In this document: piece after piece, positions 11,101-23,200 of the stretch | Layout of the letters: each line of letters starts with the position of its first letter | Position numbering within the stretch: position 1 is the first letter of the stretch | DNA from: Theristus sp. LFF4_11 | Lineage: Eukaryota > Nematoda > Chromadorea > Monhysterida > Xyalidae | Reading direction: 5' to 3' | Assembly: GCA_030248135.1 (NCBI GenBank) | Contig: JASANC010001995.1 | Span: 20,210 to 84,209, forward strand | DNA: 64,000 bases | Notes under the pieces: generated by a model | What the model saw: only the letters and a program-made list of their open reading frames with translations | Databases searched by the model: none | Told to the model about the DNA's origin: nothing | Program-made: the position numbers and the translations under genes

Positions 11101-13052
11101 CAATATCGATAAAATACATTATACGTATTTTTTGGTTCCGCGACTCTTCCTTCTCACCCCATGCGCTTACAACGCCAGTTTCAGTTTCATTGATCCCTTC
11201 GCACTTTTTTGCGTGAACGGTTCGGTACTACGAAACTGAAGATTCTGGTATGTGCTGTGCACGACGACAAGCGATTGTGTTCAAGCCACATATGACGTCA
11301 TTTCGGTCGGACACGTAACGTTCTAGTGAATCGCCATTGCAGAGTGACCCTGGAGCAACTAGAATGCATCCGCCTGTGGGCGATGGTCGTTGTGTTCGTG
11401 TTGCGTTTGGCCGCGTTTCGCACGAGCATCCAGGCCTACTTGAATTCAGCGAAAGACAAGTTCGAGGCGATGAAACGCGAGGCAGGGCGCGTCGACAGTA
11501 AACAGCTGCAGAGCATGGTGAGCACATGCCGTGTTGTTGGTGGGTTGGCCCATTCACGGGAACGCACGTCGACGTACACACGTAACAACCCAACACGAAT
11601 GGCGGCATTCTGGCGTATTCAAACAGGACTTCTGGCGTCGTGACGCCAAACCAAAACATAAAATGGTTCCATGAAACGGTTTTTTTTAAACGTTTCCAAG
11701 CACCCAACGCTCCACTCGAGTGTGAAACCTTGTTGGGTGCGACTCGACACTGATAATTTCTGGTTTCTGAGAAAAAATCGTTGTTTCAACTTTAATTTCG
11801 GACCGAATCGCAAGCGGGATAATGCTATGACTTATTTTTTTAAACGTGTCTCATTGAAACGACGTCATGTGCCGCCAAACATGCACTTGCCGTTCACAGC
11901 AAACCAGACTTTCCGTTTAGCAGATGTCTTCCCGTAAACAAATGGTGAAGTCAAATCAGTCACACCAAACTAACATTTTAGTGCCTGTACTTTGACAAAC
12001 GGGCGTTTTTAAAGCAAATGACGTCATTTTAGTCCGGACACGTTTGAATAAACCCACAATAACTACATGTTGGACTTGTATTTTGTGAATTTCTTGTTTT
12101 GACAGATCTCGAGCATTTTCGTCTTCCTGTGCGTCGCTGCCAGTCAGTACTACGTACCAGTGGCGTTGTTGTTTGTGTCGAATCTGTTGCTCAAGACACT
12201 TGGTGCGCTGCGTCACGTTGACTTTTGTTTTCAGTATTTACGCGTTTAGTAAGGAGTTTTGCGTCTGGTTCTGCTGTGCCGGTCAGCTCAGCGCGCCAAC
12301 TCATTCTGACTACTAGCACTGGGCACACTGACTACTGGCTATAAGCTGAAAACCTCGACTTTTTACGTTGTTGTTACGATTGTGGTGTGGCTATTTCCGG
12401 TGCCACGTAAAACGACGGACTGGGCGTCTGGGACACTGGTTCTCTTCAGTATGGTTTCTCTCAGAACCCTCCTGGGCTTATGGGCTCTTTGTCACCCTCG
12501 TCTCGTTGTTATGGTGATGCGGCGTTACTCGTTGTCTGCACATTCGAGGGATCGAGCCCCGCCGAGGGATGACAGAGAACCCTTAATTGTCGCTCCAGTT
12601 GACGGCGTTCTCTCAACGCTTTTTCTGGTTAGCCGTGGCTGAGAAAATCCATCGCCTACATTACTGTTCGTTCGTTGATAACTGAGGAGGACATTTACGG
12701 CTCTTGAGCTCGATCGATCTTAGCTAAATGTTAAGCGATCGCCACTGGCGCCCCCATTTCCAATGCACACTGACCACCGAATGTTTCGCTGCGCACAGGC
12801 GACTACAGCTGGGTGACGCCGTTCGGTCTGCCCGACCTCCGTCTGCCCGTGCTCGCGTCACTGGTCGCGCACGAGCCGGCCGTGTTCGCGTCGGCCACCA
12901 GCGACGTGCGCCGCTCGTTGTTGGCGCTGGCGCAGCTCTTCAATCCGGCCGTCAGCCGCGGCGTCTGCGCGTTCATGCTCGTCATGCTGAATGCGATCTA
13001 CGTGTCGTTGACGTTGATTGGACTCGTCTATAATGTGCGCTTCAATGAGTGA
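5103..13052 (+). CDS. TMEM161: TMEM161A/B-family multi-pass membrane protein (11 exons)
   Basis: TMEM161 proteins are polytopic membrane proteins linked to cardiac rhythm and brain development in vertebrates; their biochemical role is poorly known. Exons: 5103-5105, 5187-5287, 8076-8171, 8675-8932, 9456-9610, 9939-10002, 10281-10424, 10732-10806, 11343-11517, 12106-12202, 12799-13052. Phases join to a 473-residue protein; human TMEM161B is close to that size. Family blocks seen in order: an ASVLQKLSARYS-type start, VEYRWVIDFT, EVNLSVIWCL, DTGERS, YENFTASANEFL, LVFPAFRY, LLIHVNFFAPIL, ECIRLW, FRTSIQAYLN, MKREAGRV, LKTLG-YSW and a C-terminal hydrophobic helix. Exon 1 codes only the Met (ATG directly followed by GTAAGC). 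Exon 5 seems to use a GC donor (GAG|GCTCGT); the alternative GT donor would add about 11 residues. Several hydrophobic segments fit membrane helices. Confidence 0.9.
5369..7878. mobile_element. 2.5-kb foldback element in TMEM161 intron 2
   Basis: The outermost about 45 bases are perfect inverted repeats beginning GGCGCTTTCCTATTTTAGCG, and the flanks carry an 8-bp direct repeat TTAATTTT (5361-5368 and 7879-7886). Each arm is over 1 kb. It has an outer zone of short repeats of about 38 bp (AACTTTGATATTTTA words), then about 142-bp tandem units whose shared core ACAAACAGCTTGGTAACCGC falls near 5731, 5878, 6020, 6162, 6304 and 6446, mirrored five times between 6926 and 7510. About 150 bp of non-repeated sequence (near 6530-6690) separates the arms. 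No transposase was found. The repeat-built long arms fit foldback-type DNA transposons; the 8-bp duplication would suit a hAT-related enzyme. Confidence 0.85.
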
Positions 13053-14215
13053 TCGAGCGATTCGTGCGCAGATGCGAACACGTTTTTTTGCCGAGAAACT
13101 TTGATCCGAAGTGCATCGTGTTGGTGCCCTTTGATTGGTGTAACCAGTCGAATTGCTGGTATCGTTGTATCATTCGAAAGTGTCCAACCGAAATGACGTC
13201 AAAAAGCATTCGCTTGTCATGCATCTGCAACGTACTTTCAGTTTTATTGATTCCATCAAGTATTTTTTCATCCGAACGTGACAGCTAAACTGAAAGTCTG
13301 AGTTTATGCGCAACAAGGACGGTTGAAAAAAATATTTGAGACATTTCGAGATGCAAATACCGCAAATCTGTTACAACTTTTATGAGATTGTTTCCAAGCT
13401 TCAATATCGCTTTCCGTTTTTTTGGCTTCAGAAATTTTGTTTTTTTTGTTTAATGCCCAGGGTGCTTTACTGTTCCCACTGTTGATATTGCTGCTGTCAC
13501 CAATTTGTTATGTCATTTTTAATTTTTAAAATTGTGTCATCCGTCAATTGTCTGAATTTGTTCAGTTTTTTCGTTGAATCTCCCTTCTAGTCGTGCATTT
13601 TATTTTAGACAATCTTTTTATAGACGATTTGATATTAGGACTTTTTTTGATTGGTTGAATTGAACATCTGAAATAAATATCAAAGAACACACACATGTGA
13701 CAAGATTTTTTGACAATCGACCGGGTGTAAATAATGACTAAACGAAGTTTTTGAAAATGTCTGAAAAGTAAAGAATGCTGTGAAGCGTGAAAGCCGAACG
13801 GGCACGCGCACACACCGGAACCATAAAGCGTGGAACACAATTTTTGCATTTTAGCTGATTGGCTTCAGCAAGCTAATTCGGTCGCACAAACACGTTACAG
13901 GGTGTTCATAACGAGTACACGGGTCTTCAGCGCCTGTTCACGTATTGATGGTTCAATACCGTGACCGTCTGGTCTGCTCTCAACGTGATGCCAGAAAGCA
14001 TGTCCACTAAATTTGTTCCCAGACGCTAAGTAATGTGGCTGTGGCACTACCGGACAACAAAGTTTTTATATGAAACTCGGCCGTGGCCTGAAGACCTGTG
14101 CATCTGTTTGAAGACTGCACACACACACAACACACGGTTGTGTAAACTGTCTACACAACCGAGTGTGTGTGTGTGCCGTCTTCAAACCAGTACCAGCCCC
14201 CTCTCCCCACAAACG
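13053..14215. other. intergenic region between convergent TMEM161 and ASB8 3' ends
   Basis: Holds the presumed 3' UTRs of both genes. An AATAAA hexamer lies near 13673 (plus strand) and a reverse-strand AATAAA near 13596. No exon with conserved protein sequence was seen. Confidence 0.5.
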
Positions 14216-15695
14216 TCACACAGCGTCCAAATAGAGCATCAGCGGCGGCGCCAGCGGCAGCGTCCGCACACGCGGCCTCAACGGGCCGGCGCCCATCGCC
14301 GCGCGCACGGCGCACCGACAAAGCTGCTGCAGACGCTGCGGCCTGTCTGCGAGAGGCAACAGCAACTCGGCCAGCTGCTCGTGCCCGCGCACCAGTCGCC
14401 GCAGTTCGTCGCCAAGTCTCAGTTGCGCCGTGAAGTTCAAGAGCAGCCGCAGACAGTCGTCCTCGACCGTCGAGCCGATGCCCATCGCGATCGTGCTCAC
14501 GAGCCGGCTCAGGGCCGAGCCGCCGCTGACGTTGCACGTGTCCGTGCGGCAGTTGTGCTCGAGCAGCGCGCGCATCACGTACAGGTGACCCTGGAGGGAT
14601 GCATGGATGGATGCTGCACGTGAGCTGGTGGCTTTGTCTGTTCACGTAAATTTTGACAAATGCTCTGGCGGAATCCACCGGTGCACACGTCCGCGACGAC
14701 ATGCTTTTCCAATTGCCACCGTCACAAACTGACAGCAAACACAAAGCAGACGTGTTTGTGAATGTGTGTGAACGTTCAGAGCACGACTTCAGCCTGGGTT
14801 TTATCGCGATACAAGAACTGAACACCCTTGAACTCTGCAATATTCGATCGTCGTCAGATAGCGGTTGCAAAAGTTGAAAATGACAATCAAACGAATGAAG
14901 TGTTTTGTGTCTGTCACGTCCGAGGTCACAAATAACACTAAATCCAAGCCCGACCCCCCCCCCCCCCAACTCCACCACTGCACTCACTTTCAGCGCCGCC
15001 CAACTGAGTGCCGTGTCGCCGCTATCATCCGTGGCGTCCACGTGGGCGCCCGCATCGAGCAGCATGCGGACACACGCCCGCTGGTCCTTGTAGGCCGCCC
15101 AGTGCAGCGGTGTGTTGCCGTGGCGGTCGCGTGCGCTCACCGATGCGCCCGCCGCCAGCAGCACCGCCACACAACGGACGCATCGCTCTGCGGCGTAGTG
15201 CAACGCCGAGCGGCCGTAACCGTCCGGTTCGTTCACCTAAACGCGTGTTTGGCGGTTTTTGTGCGTCTCTGTCTCTCCGGTGAAACGCTTTTGCGCAGGC
15301 TCGGCCCGGTGCGTGTGATCTTGCCGGACCGAGCCAACCTCCAGTTCTTGTCTCCCGCGACGGGGAGCGAACCGTCGTGACACCGGCACAGTCGATTTTG
15401 AATGTTGATTTTTTGTCGCATTCAAACTCCCGAACAAAACCAACAAACGCAAAACGCGAGCGCTCACCGACGCGCCATACGCGATCAACAGCTTCACGAT
15501 CGCGGCGTCGCCGCCGACACAGGCGGACTGCAGCGGCAGCAGATTGCCGTGCATTCGATTCAGGTCGACGCCGTCGCCGATCAGCTGTCGGATTCGCTCG
15601 AGCGCGCTGCCGTCACGATCCGGCCGTGCGATCGTCGCCAGCAGCTGCTCCGACTGACGATGCGTCTCTTGGCATTTCTCGAATTTGAACCACAT
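14216..15695 (-). CDS. ASB8: ASB8-like ankyrin repeat and SOCS box protein (3 exons)
   Basis: ASB proteins are substrate receptors for CUL5-Elongin B/C ubiquitin ligases. Minus-strand exons 15695-15468, 15236-14988 and 14590-14216 join in phase 0 to 283 residues; human ASB8 is 288. The N-terminus starts MW and carries SEQLLATIA, as in ASB8. Ankyrin repeats follow: HGNLLPLQSAC (about 49-78), GRSALHYAAERC (about 82-111), GNTPLHWAAYKD (about 115-144) and DTALSWAALKGH (about 148-180). The C-terminus has the SOCS box pattern: LQQLCRCAVRAAMG, then LPLAPPLMLYL, which includes the Leu-Cys Elongin BC box and a CUL5-box-like LPLP-type segment. The coding is GC-rich against an AT-rich background. Intron 2 contains a long C run next to the exon. 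No full exon is missing by comparison with ASB8. Confidence 0.93.
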
Positions 15696-18600
15696 TCTCT
15701 CTTGTTATTATTGTTTGCGGTCAGTTCACCACCGTCGCCACATCGTGTCCGAGTCGTTTCATTGCGCTCTGAAATGCGTGCAGTTCGCGGCTGTTTTGTT
15801 TTTGCGAGGCACACAGTCGAACTCGAAATGATCGGCTGTCAGCGGATTGGCTGATGATCACGTGCGGTGTGCATTCTGTGCTGTCTGTCCGGCACCGCAC
15901 AGAAAGCACGCATCACGTGAGCCAGCTGAAACTGAGGCCTGTAATTCAAAGCTCGTCGACTGACGAACACCGCGGTGGCCCCCTCGAGCACGACCGACAC
16001 CAACTGGATGCTGCTCAATTCTACCTCGGAGCAAGAAACCACCGGGCAAACCTGGTTTTGGACTTCGGTCGGAGAGCGCTGGTTTCAGCAAATGTAAATG
16101 AAAACGGCCAGCATACAGAGGCGGCACAAAAAAACGACGATGCGCGACGGAATATCACGTGGATACCGGAACGCGAACAGAAGCAGCACGAGCACACGCC
16201 AAACGGCTGTTACTCGTGAATCATTAGTCGTCGTGTGTTTGCTCGTGTCTGTCTGCTTGGCCGACCGACTGTCACAGTGCGTATTGTTTGTCTGTTCGGT
16301 TTTTCCCGCACCAAAAATAGCAGGCGACAAACCGAAACGTGGCTCAGTGGCTGTGTCGTTGCAAACCTTGCACTGTATTTTTTTCGTCGCACAATTCTGG
16401 AAAGCAGCAGACAATCAACGCGCTCGCTTTCAATATGTGCGAGTCATACTCATGACGCCAGCTTCATGGTGAGATTCAACTGTGGTTTTACGCAGTTCTT
16501 CTGCGTATGCTGAATGCTTGCTAAAGTTTGAAAAACTGACCCACGATTGTGCAGTACTTTTGAAATGTTGCACACTCATACGACACGATTTTTAATTGGT
16601 GACTCCCAGGCTGAGAGTCCCAGCACAGAGTGGTATTTCAGAGAATGTCTCTCACATAAAACGGATCGCTCATGTGAGGTCGTTTTGTTTCTAGGACACC
16701 GAATCTCTGATACCTTCGGGCTATCGGAATGGAAACTGTTGAACGAAAAACCTAAAAATAAGCAGAGTATAAAAGTGCTAGCTAACTCGCCGTAGCTGTC
16801 CCAAATCCCGACCTTTTTTCGGAACCAGCACGATATTTGACTCTGAAGCCGTCAGCAATAGCTCAACATGTTTGGACAAAAATCCAGAGTGCAAAAGCCA
16901 TTACAAACGCAATAACATTGGTTGCTTATATTTTTATTTTCATCTTTTATATCTCAGCAGCACATCTCTCATTTTGTTTTTTCATTCGCTCACAGTTTTC
17001 CAGCGTTCAATAATGCGCAAAGTGTATATGCAAATTGCTACAAATCAAAATGCAACAACAAATCATATACCAAACAATAAGAGCAGAACGCACAAGACAG
17101 CAATGCCGTGTCACCGCGCCATTGAATGCACCGTTTTTCTGTTTTGTTTTGCTTGAAAAATTGAACAAACACACAAACTGCAAAAAAACAAAAACGCCTT
17201 GTGAATGAAAATGAAACATAAACACAGAATACATAAAGATTTTTCAAGAGCATATTCTCAATCGCGATGGACAAAAAAATCCAAATCTAAGCTACGAATG
17301 GCTATAACTAAACGGACAAAATAAGTATACAGTATTGTTCAACAGTACAGTGACCGCAAAAATATAATGCCGCAGCGAAATGAACGAAACTTTGAACACA
17401 CACAAACAGTTGACATATTATTTCGAGGTACATTTTTACATCTGTCAAGAATATAAAAGCTTGACAAATCAGGATTTGTGAATAGTCTTCAAACACCGAC
17501 TCACCAAAAGACAGCACTTTCATTATCAAACATGATTGTTTTCATGGATATTATTCCAATCGCGATTTCTAATAAATATTTTTGAAAGTTTTTAATTTTT
17601 GTACATTGATTTTTTGCCTGAAGGCCGTACACGTTGTTTTAATAAAACAGTAATGCTGCGCCGTCACAAAAACAAACACACAGGCACATTATTTCACCAA
17701 TACGCTTAACACCGTCACATGCGCGTGTGCCTGTGTGTTGGTGCACCACCACTGCGTCAGCAAACAACATCTGCACTGTCTTCGCAGACTGAAATCTTCT
17801 GAAAATGGCATTCATGGTGTTGTTGACCACTGTGGTTTTCTACCAACTCACAACATTGTATTGCATGCTAACAACTTTACAGTCATAGAAACGAAAGCAC
17901 AAACAGTTGTCGGTGAAGAAAATGTGAACTCTGTTGTTTTGATGATCTGGAATTCGACAAGAAAAAACAAACAATCGATACGTTGCAGTCTGAGCACAAA
18001 CACAGACACAAACCTACTGTATACAGACCTCAGACGTCATGTCAGAAGTCCTCGTCTGAAGATGGTGCACTTTTCTCTCGATCTAACGTTTCGAGAAAAG
18101 TCAAACACACGGCACAGGCGCACATGCGATATTGTACGTCGGTCGCGTGACAGCGCTCGTGTGCCAGTGTGTTTGTGCATGACTGCATGCAGCATGTGCT
18201 ACCACCAAGACCAGAGACTACAGGTGCTGGCAAAAGTGAACAGATATTTCATTCAGACAAGGACTAAATGATTCATGACCAATCTGCTGGCTGCATACAC
18301 ACGTACGCTTGACAAAAAAAACTAGACATTAAATTAGGGTGAGCGGGCGGCTAATATTTGAGTAAACTTATTCAAGATTTTACATTTTCCTCGTATCCAG
18401 CATCATTCATGGAACACGCTTTTACACAAGACGGTATTTCAAAGCAGAAATTACCATGGATTTACCAAAAAAAGACCGAATATAACTGAATTCGTATTTA
18501 TCACATGAATCGCAATGTCCAGTGTTCTGAAACAAAGCTACAGAGAACGAAAAACAGATAGCCAATCTGATCATATGAAACACAAAACAACAGTATAGGC

Positions 18601-20246
18601 ACACTGCAAAGAATAAAAAATGAACGCAACATCGGTTCTGAACTAACAACAAAACTACACAGTCCAATCTTGAACGAATATGATCACCGTACTGAATTTT
18701 TTGTAAGTTTAGCCGGATTTACACATCTTGCAACACCGTCCGTCGTCATCAGAAATATAGCAAATTATCGAGAGCTAGAAAAAACAGCAAACAAAAACGA
18801 ACGAACACACACACACACCAGAAACAAGACTTTTCTGTCAAAACTTGATGAAAGCAAAGCTGACACGATTTTACTTTGTGATCCGTGTTTGAACGCCAGC
18901 CAGTCAGCAAGCGAACAAAACTACGCATAACGAAATCTCAGTCGACCCACAAGAAGACACCAATCAAGTGAGCCCGATTCAACAGCAACCAATCAGCGAG
19001 TTGCATTCTTATCCATCAATGTTGAATTCAATGGACTGCAAATTGTTGGGCCTCACGAAAAACGGTCAGCTTTACCGACTAGTTTCAGACATTTCACATT
19101 TTCTGCAAATTTTTTCCATTTCAAAATAGTTGAACACGTTTTTTTTAATTTCAAGCAAAAACATTTTTAATTATACAACTGAAGAAGACATTGCAATAGT
19201 GAAAACACGTTTTTTTAATTTTTCAAAACGTAACTAAAAATACACACCATTATTTCAATGTAAAGCCGGTATGAAAGTTTGGAAGTAGAAAGTTTACCTG
19301 TGTACGCTAAAAGCACGCAACAAAAAACGACCAAATACATTTGCATTCAATTTTAGTTTGTTTTCTTAAACATTGAAAACGAAAAGAAGCGAGCAAAAAA
19401 CCAGCTTCGCCCACAAAAAATCCGTTTTACATGTTGTTTCAATAATCATAATTTTCAGCCAGCAATCATAGCGCCTTTTGACCAGAGAGCAAAGAGAGCA
19501 TATGTGAAACACGTTTTTGTTCATTACCCTATCAAAAGTTTGATAACAAAAACTAAAAACATATACGCATAGGGTAAATTGATAGTTTTACATATATTGA
19601 TTTTTTTGAAACTACAGTTATTTACACATTCTGAACTAATCTGCAATCTACATCAGATATCGCTGTTCGGAAGAAAAAAGCATGGAAGATCCGACTGCGC
19701 ATGAAATAATAAACGAGCATTTAGCGGCATTCATGAAGCAGCATTTGGTCACACACAGTTCAACATAACGCTACGCGTCACTAAATACCATTTCATAAAT
19801 GCCCCATTAGTTGTAAAACCAATTGTTGGCTGAAGTCCTAGTCCGATGTCTGTTGTCAGTCTAGCATCTGCCCGTACTCTGATTTAAACAAAAGTGACGT
19901 TGCATTGTGGTGACAACCGAGCACGCACTGTGGTAATATCGTAATATCGTATGTGCGTGTGGGTGCGTTTGTTTATGTATAGTATGTGCAACATTACTGT
20001 GTTACAAACCGAATGGTTTACAAACTAGGACTATAGTGTGAAATAGGCGAGGAAGCGAAGTTTTACACACCCTAGCGCTTCGCAGACTTTGAAAAAAGAA
20101 CAGTGAGAACAAAGATGGAAACGATATGCTAAATCACGATGTACACAAAATGGAAAATAGACTATTTTACAGTGAAAAAAGGGCAAAGGGGTGGTTAGTG
20201 GGTAAATTCAGGACACCACCGGCGGTTCCATCGTCGGTCGATCCGA
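15696..20246. other. intergenic, no gene recognised
   Basis: Upstream of the ASB8-like gene and downstream of sestrin. 15700-16450 is GC-richer and may hold 5' UTR or promoter sequence of the ASB8-like gene; open frames here have no family signature. 16500-20240 is AT-rich with no exon-like conserved protein sequence. One palindromic MITE lies at 19721-19810. Confidence 0.5.
19721..19810. mobile_element. short palindromic MITE
   Basis: Left side AGCGGCATTCATGAAGCAG and right side reading in reverse as GGGGCATTTATGAAATGG, with a shared inner ATTTRGTGAC. Related copies occur at 34165-34260, 59425-59544 and, interrupted by another element, at 32587-33154. No coding. Confidence 0.6.
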
Positions 20247-23200
20247 TCAGTTGGCCAGAAATTTCATGACGACCCTCAGAAAGTACAATAGTTCGGCTTG
20301 CAATCGTGACTCGGCCACCAGCACGTTCACGTGCACCTGAAATTAGAATCACATCGGTTAACGCAAGTTCTTCCTTTTACACCGTCCCCAGTTGCAACAA
20401 ATACCACACATGGCCCCTATTTTGCAATAATTTGCGTAAATTTGTTCGAACTTTGAACACAAGTAACGCCCCTCACGTCACAACATCCGCGCGCAAAAAC
20501 AACAGTTTTGGCAGCGAAACAAGACCAAGAAAAACAGTCATGTGATCTTACAGAGCAACGTAAAATGCATTTTTCGTTTTCGTCCAATAATGCCTGTTAT
20601 TCACCACCACAAGTGCCAAGCACACCAAAACACCGAAACCCGAACAAGAACAACTGACACATTTCCCTGTGTAAACGTTTTTTCTGCCCGGTGCGGTGTG
20701 TCAATTTTCTGAAGTAAACAAATAAAATAACAACATTGCAGAATTTCAAAGATGATCAGAACAGAAAAAACAAAAGTGCGTCAACACGAAACGGCAATTT
20801 TAACGTCTGACGTTGAACGAAAAAAAAATTGCACAAAAACTTGCTCGATTGCTCACGCGACTATTCATCAAGTTCGTGTTTACTTGCCGCCGATTCGCAA
20901 TTAAGAAAAAACTGCATTTTTACCAAGCACTTCAAGAAGAAGCCAAATCGACTGTTCGACCGAAAATAATATTTCGGAAAGAACAGCTTGTGTTGTGATG
21001 TGGACGCAGTGAAAAGCAGCAACATTAGTCACGAACATTAGATAATGCTACACTCCCGAAGATTTATAGCCCACTCTTAACGACCTATCGCTAAGTACCA
21101 CCCAGATCGATTGACAGAGACCGAAAAAAAATGCAACCGACGAGCAAAACAAACAGATTGCTATCTTGCGTGTGTCAAACACAAAAAGGAACTTACACCG
21201 ATTCTACCTTGCCATGCCACTGTCATGTGAAGACGAGTGCTCTTATCAAAACTGGCGCAATTCACAAAAATGCTACGCTTTGCGCAGCAGCTCAAGCAAA
21301 TTAAAAAAAAACTTGTCGCGATGTGAAAAAGCACCGCAATAGAGAGTCGCGAACATTTGTTAATATGCTACAGCAGCTGAAGACTTCCTGACGATCGATC
21401 GCTTTCATATCACCAACATCGATCGACAGAAAAAAAGCAAACTGCGCAAGCGGTGGGCCAAAACAAACAGATCGTTATCTTGTTTGTCGAACGGAACTAA
21501 TCGCAATATTGGTCTACGCTACCTTGACAGCTTCACGTAAAGGTGTGTGTCTCACAAAAACAAGCACACACATTGCACAAGTGTCTACACAACTATTAAG
21601 GTTCTGCATGTCGCTTCGCAAGCCATTATTGAAGAAGGTCGTGTCGAGACTCAGAAGTCGCAAAAGAAGACTTGATTTGTGTTGCAATCCGCACGGGAGA
21701 GAGTTGTGATGCACGTATGCGGGGGTGGTGAGAATATAAGTTCCGCGTACAGTAAGGTGAAAGTGGTTTATGATACGGAGAAGCCATGACATGACAGCTG
21801 GAGCAATCAGCAAATCCACAAACGAATCAATCAATCACTCAATCCATCCATCACTCAACCAACCAACGCCAACGACAAACCTTCTCGGAATACTGAAAGT
21901 CGGTCATGACCGAGTCTCGCAGCTCGCCGGTGGTGCGCTCCGGATAACAAGTGATCGTCTTGATGTAGGTCTTCATCGGAATCGACAGCAACTGGTTCAC
22001 CTCGGCGTACTGGTAGTCGTCGTGGCGGATGCCGTACAGCGACTGAATGTAGTTCCAGATCGCCTGGCGGTATTTCGTCGTGTCGACGCCCGTGAACTCG
22101 CCCATGCTGACAGAAAAACAGCCACGTTTTTTTGAAGAATGTTGTTCGGTTCGGGGGTAGATGAAATGAAGTGCTAGTGCGTCGTGAGTTGCGGTGACCA
22201 CTTGGCAAGATCTCAATAGACGCAGTGAGATGATGCCACCGCAATACCATGGAAATTATGTTTCGAAATAAGACACCGTACTCCAAAATGAGCATTTTTA
22301 AGTGGACAAGTGGAATAGTATAACACAGCGCACATTTTATCACACAGTAATGTTGTAAAGTCTTCAAAAAATATTCGAAATTAAGCAATTAAAAACCGAA
22401 ATCTCACGTGTTGTATGTCAATGACTGTATGGCTCGGAATTTGTTGTCCAACAAGTCGCCCAACTGATGGTACAGCTGACTAACGACACTGTAGCCCTGG
22501 TGTTCCCATGAGTAGTCCTGAAGTCAGCAAAATAGAAATGTGATGCAAAAGTCTGGCCGGTAATCCGGTCCGGGTAAAAAGTATGGGATGCGTGCCTCCG
22601 TCGGAACTCTGGAGTGAACTAATTGTGCTGATGATTGGAATCCGACAGGTGGGGGTGGGTTCCCGTCTGGTATCCGCTTAGCACTTCATACGCACCGCAC
22701 TATAGTGGGGCTCGAACGGGCTTTCACCGTCTATTTGTCATCTCCACTCAATGAAGTGCCGCCAAATGCAACATTATCAACAACAACACACCAATTCAAA
22801 AATTTAGTCCTTCAGCAACAGCAACAAACAAATAAACATACAAGGACACAACAAAGCCGACTCACGTGACTCTTCAACGTCGGCGCCTGATTCGGTTGAC
22901 CGCGCGTCACAAAGTCGACATATTTGAATTGCGGTTCGCGCGTGAATTTCGCCGGACTGGACGGACTAGCGCCGGGCGGAGAGGACGGTTTCGATAGTTC
23001 AACCGGCCGTACGGCGGCATGGTGACCGTCGTGACCGTGCCCGTTACCGCGGTCGTCATCGTCGACGACGACAACACCGATTTGCTCCTCGATAATGGGC
23101 GGTATCGGCCGGAGCCCGTTCGGTGGTGACCGTCGCTGTTGCGGTTGTTTGCCCGTCGTTTTTTGATTGTCGTTTGAGGGTGAGCGCACGTCTGACTGCG

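Noticed and set aside
15839..16414. Open frames on both strands, one with a hydrophobic segment
   Set aside because: The frames are broken by stops, no conserved motif was seen, and it sits where the ASB8-like 5' UTR or promoter is expected.
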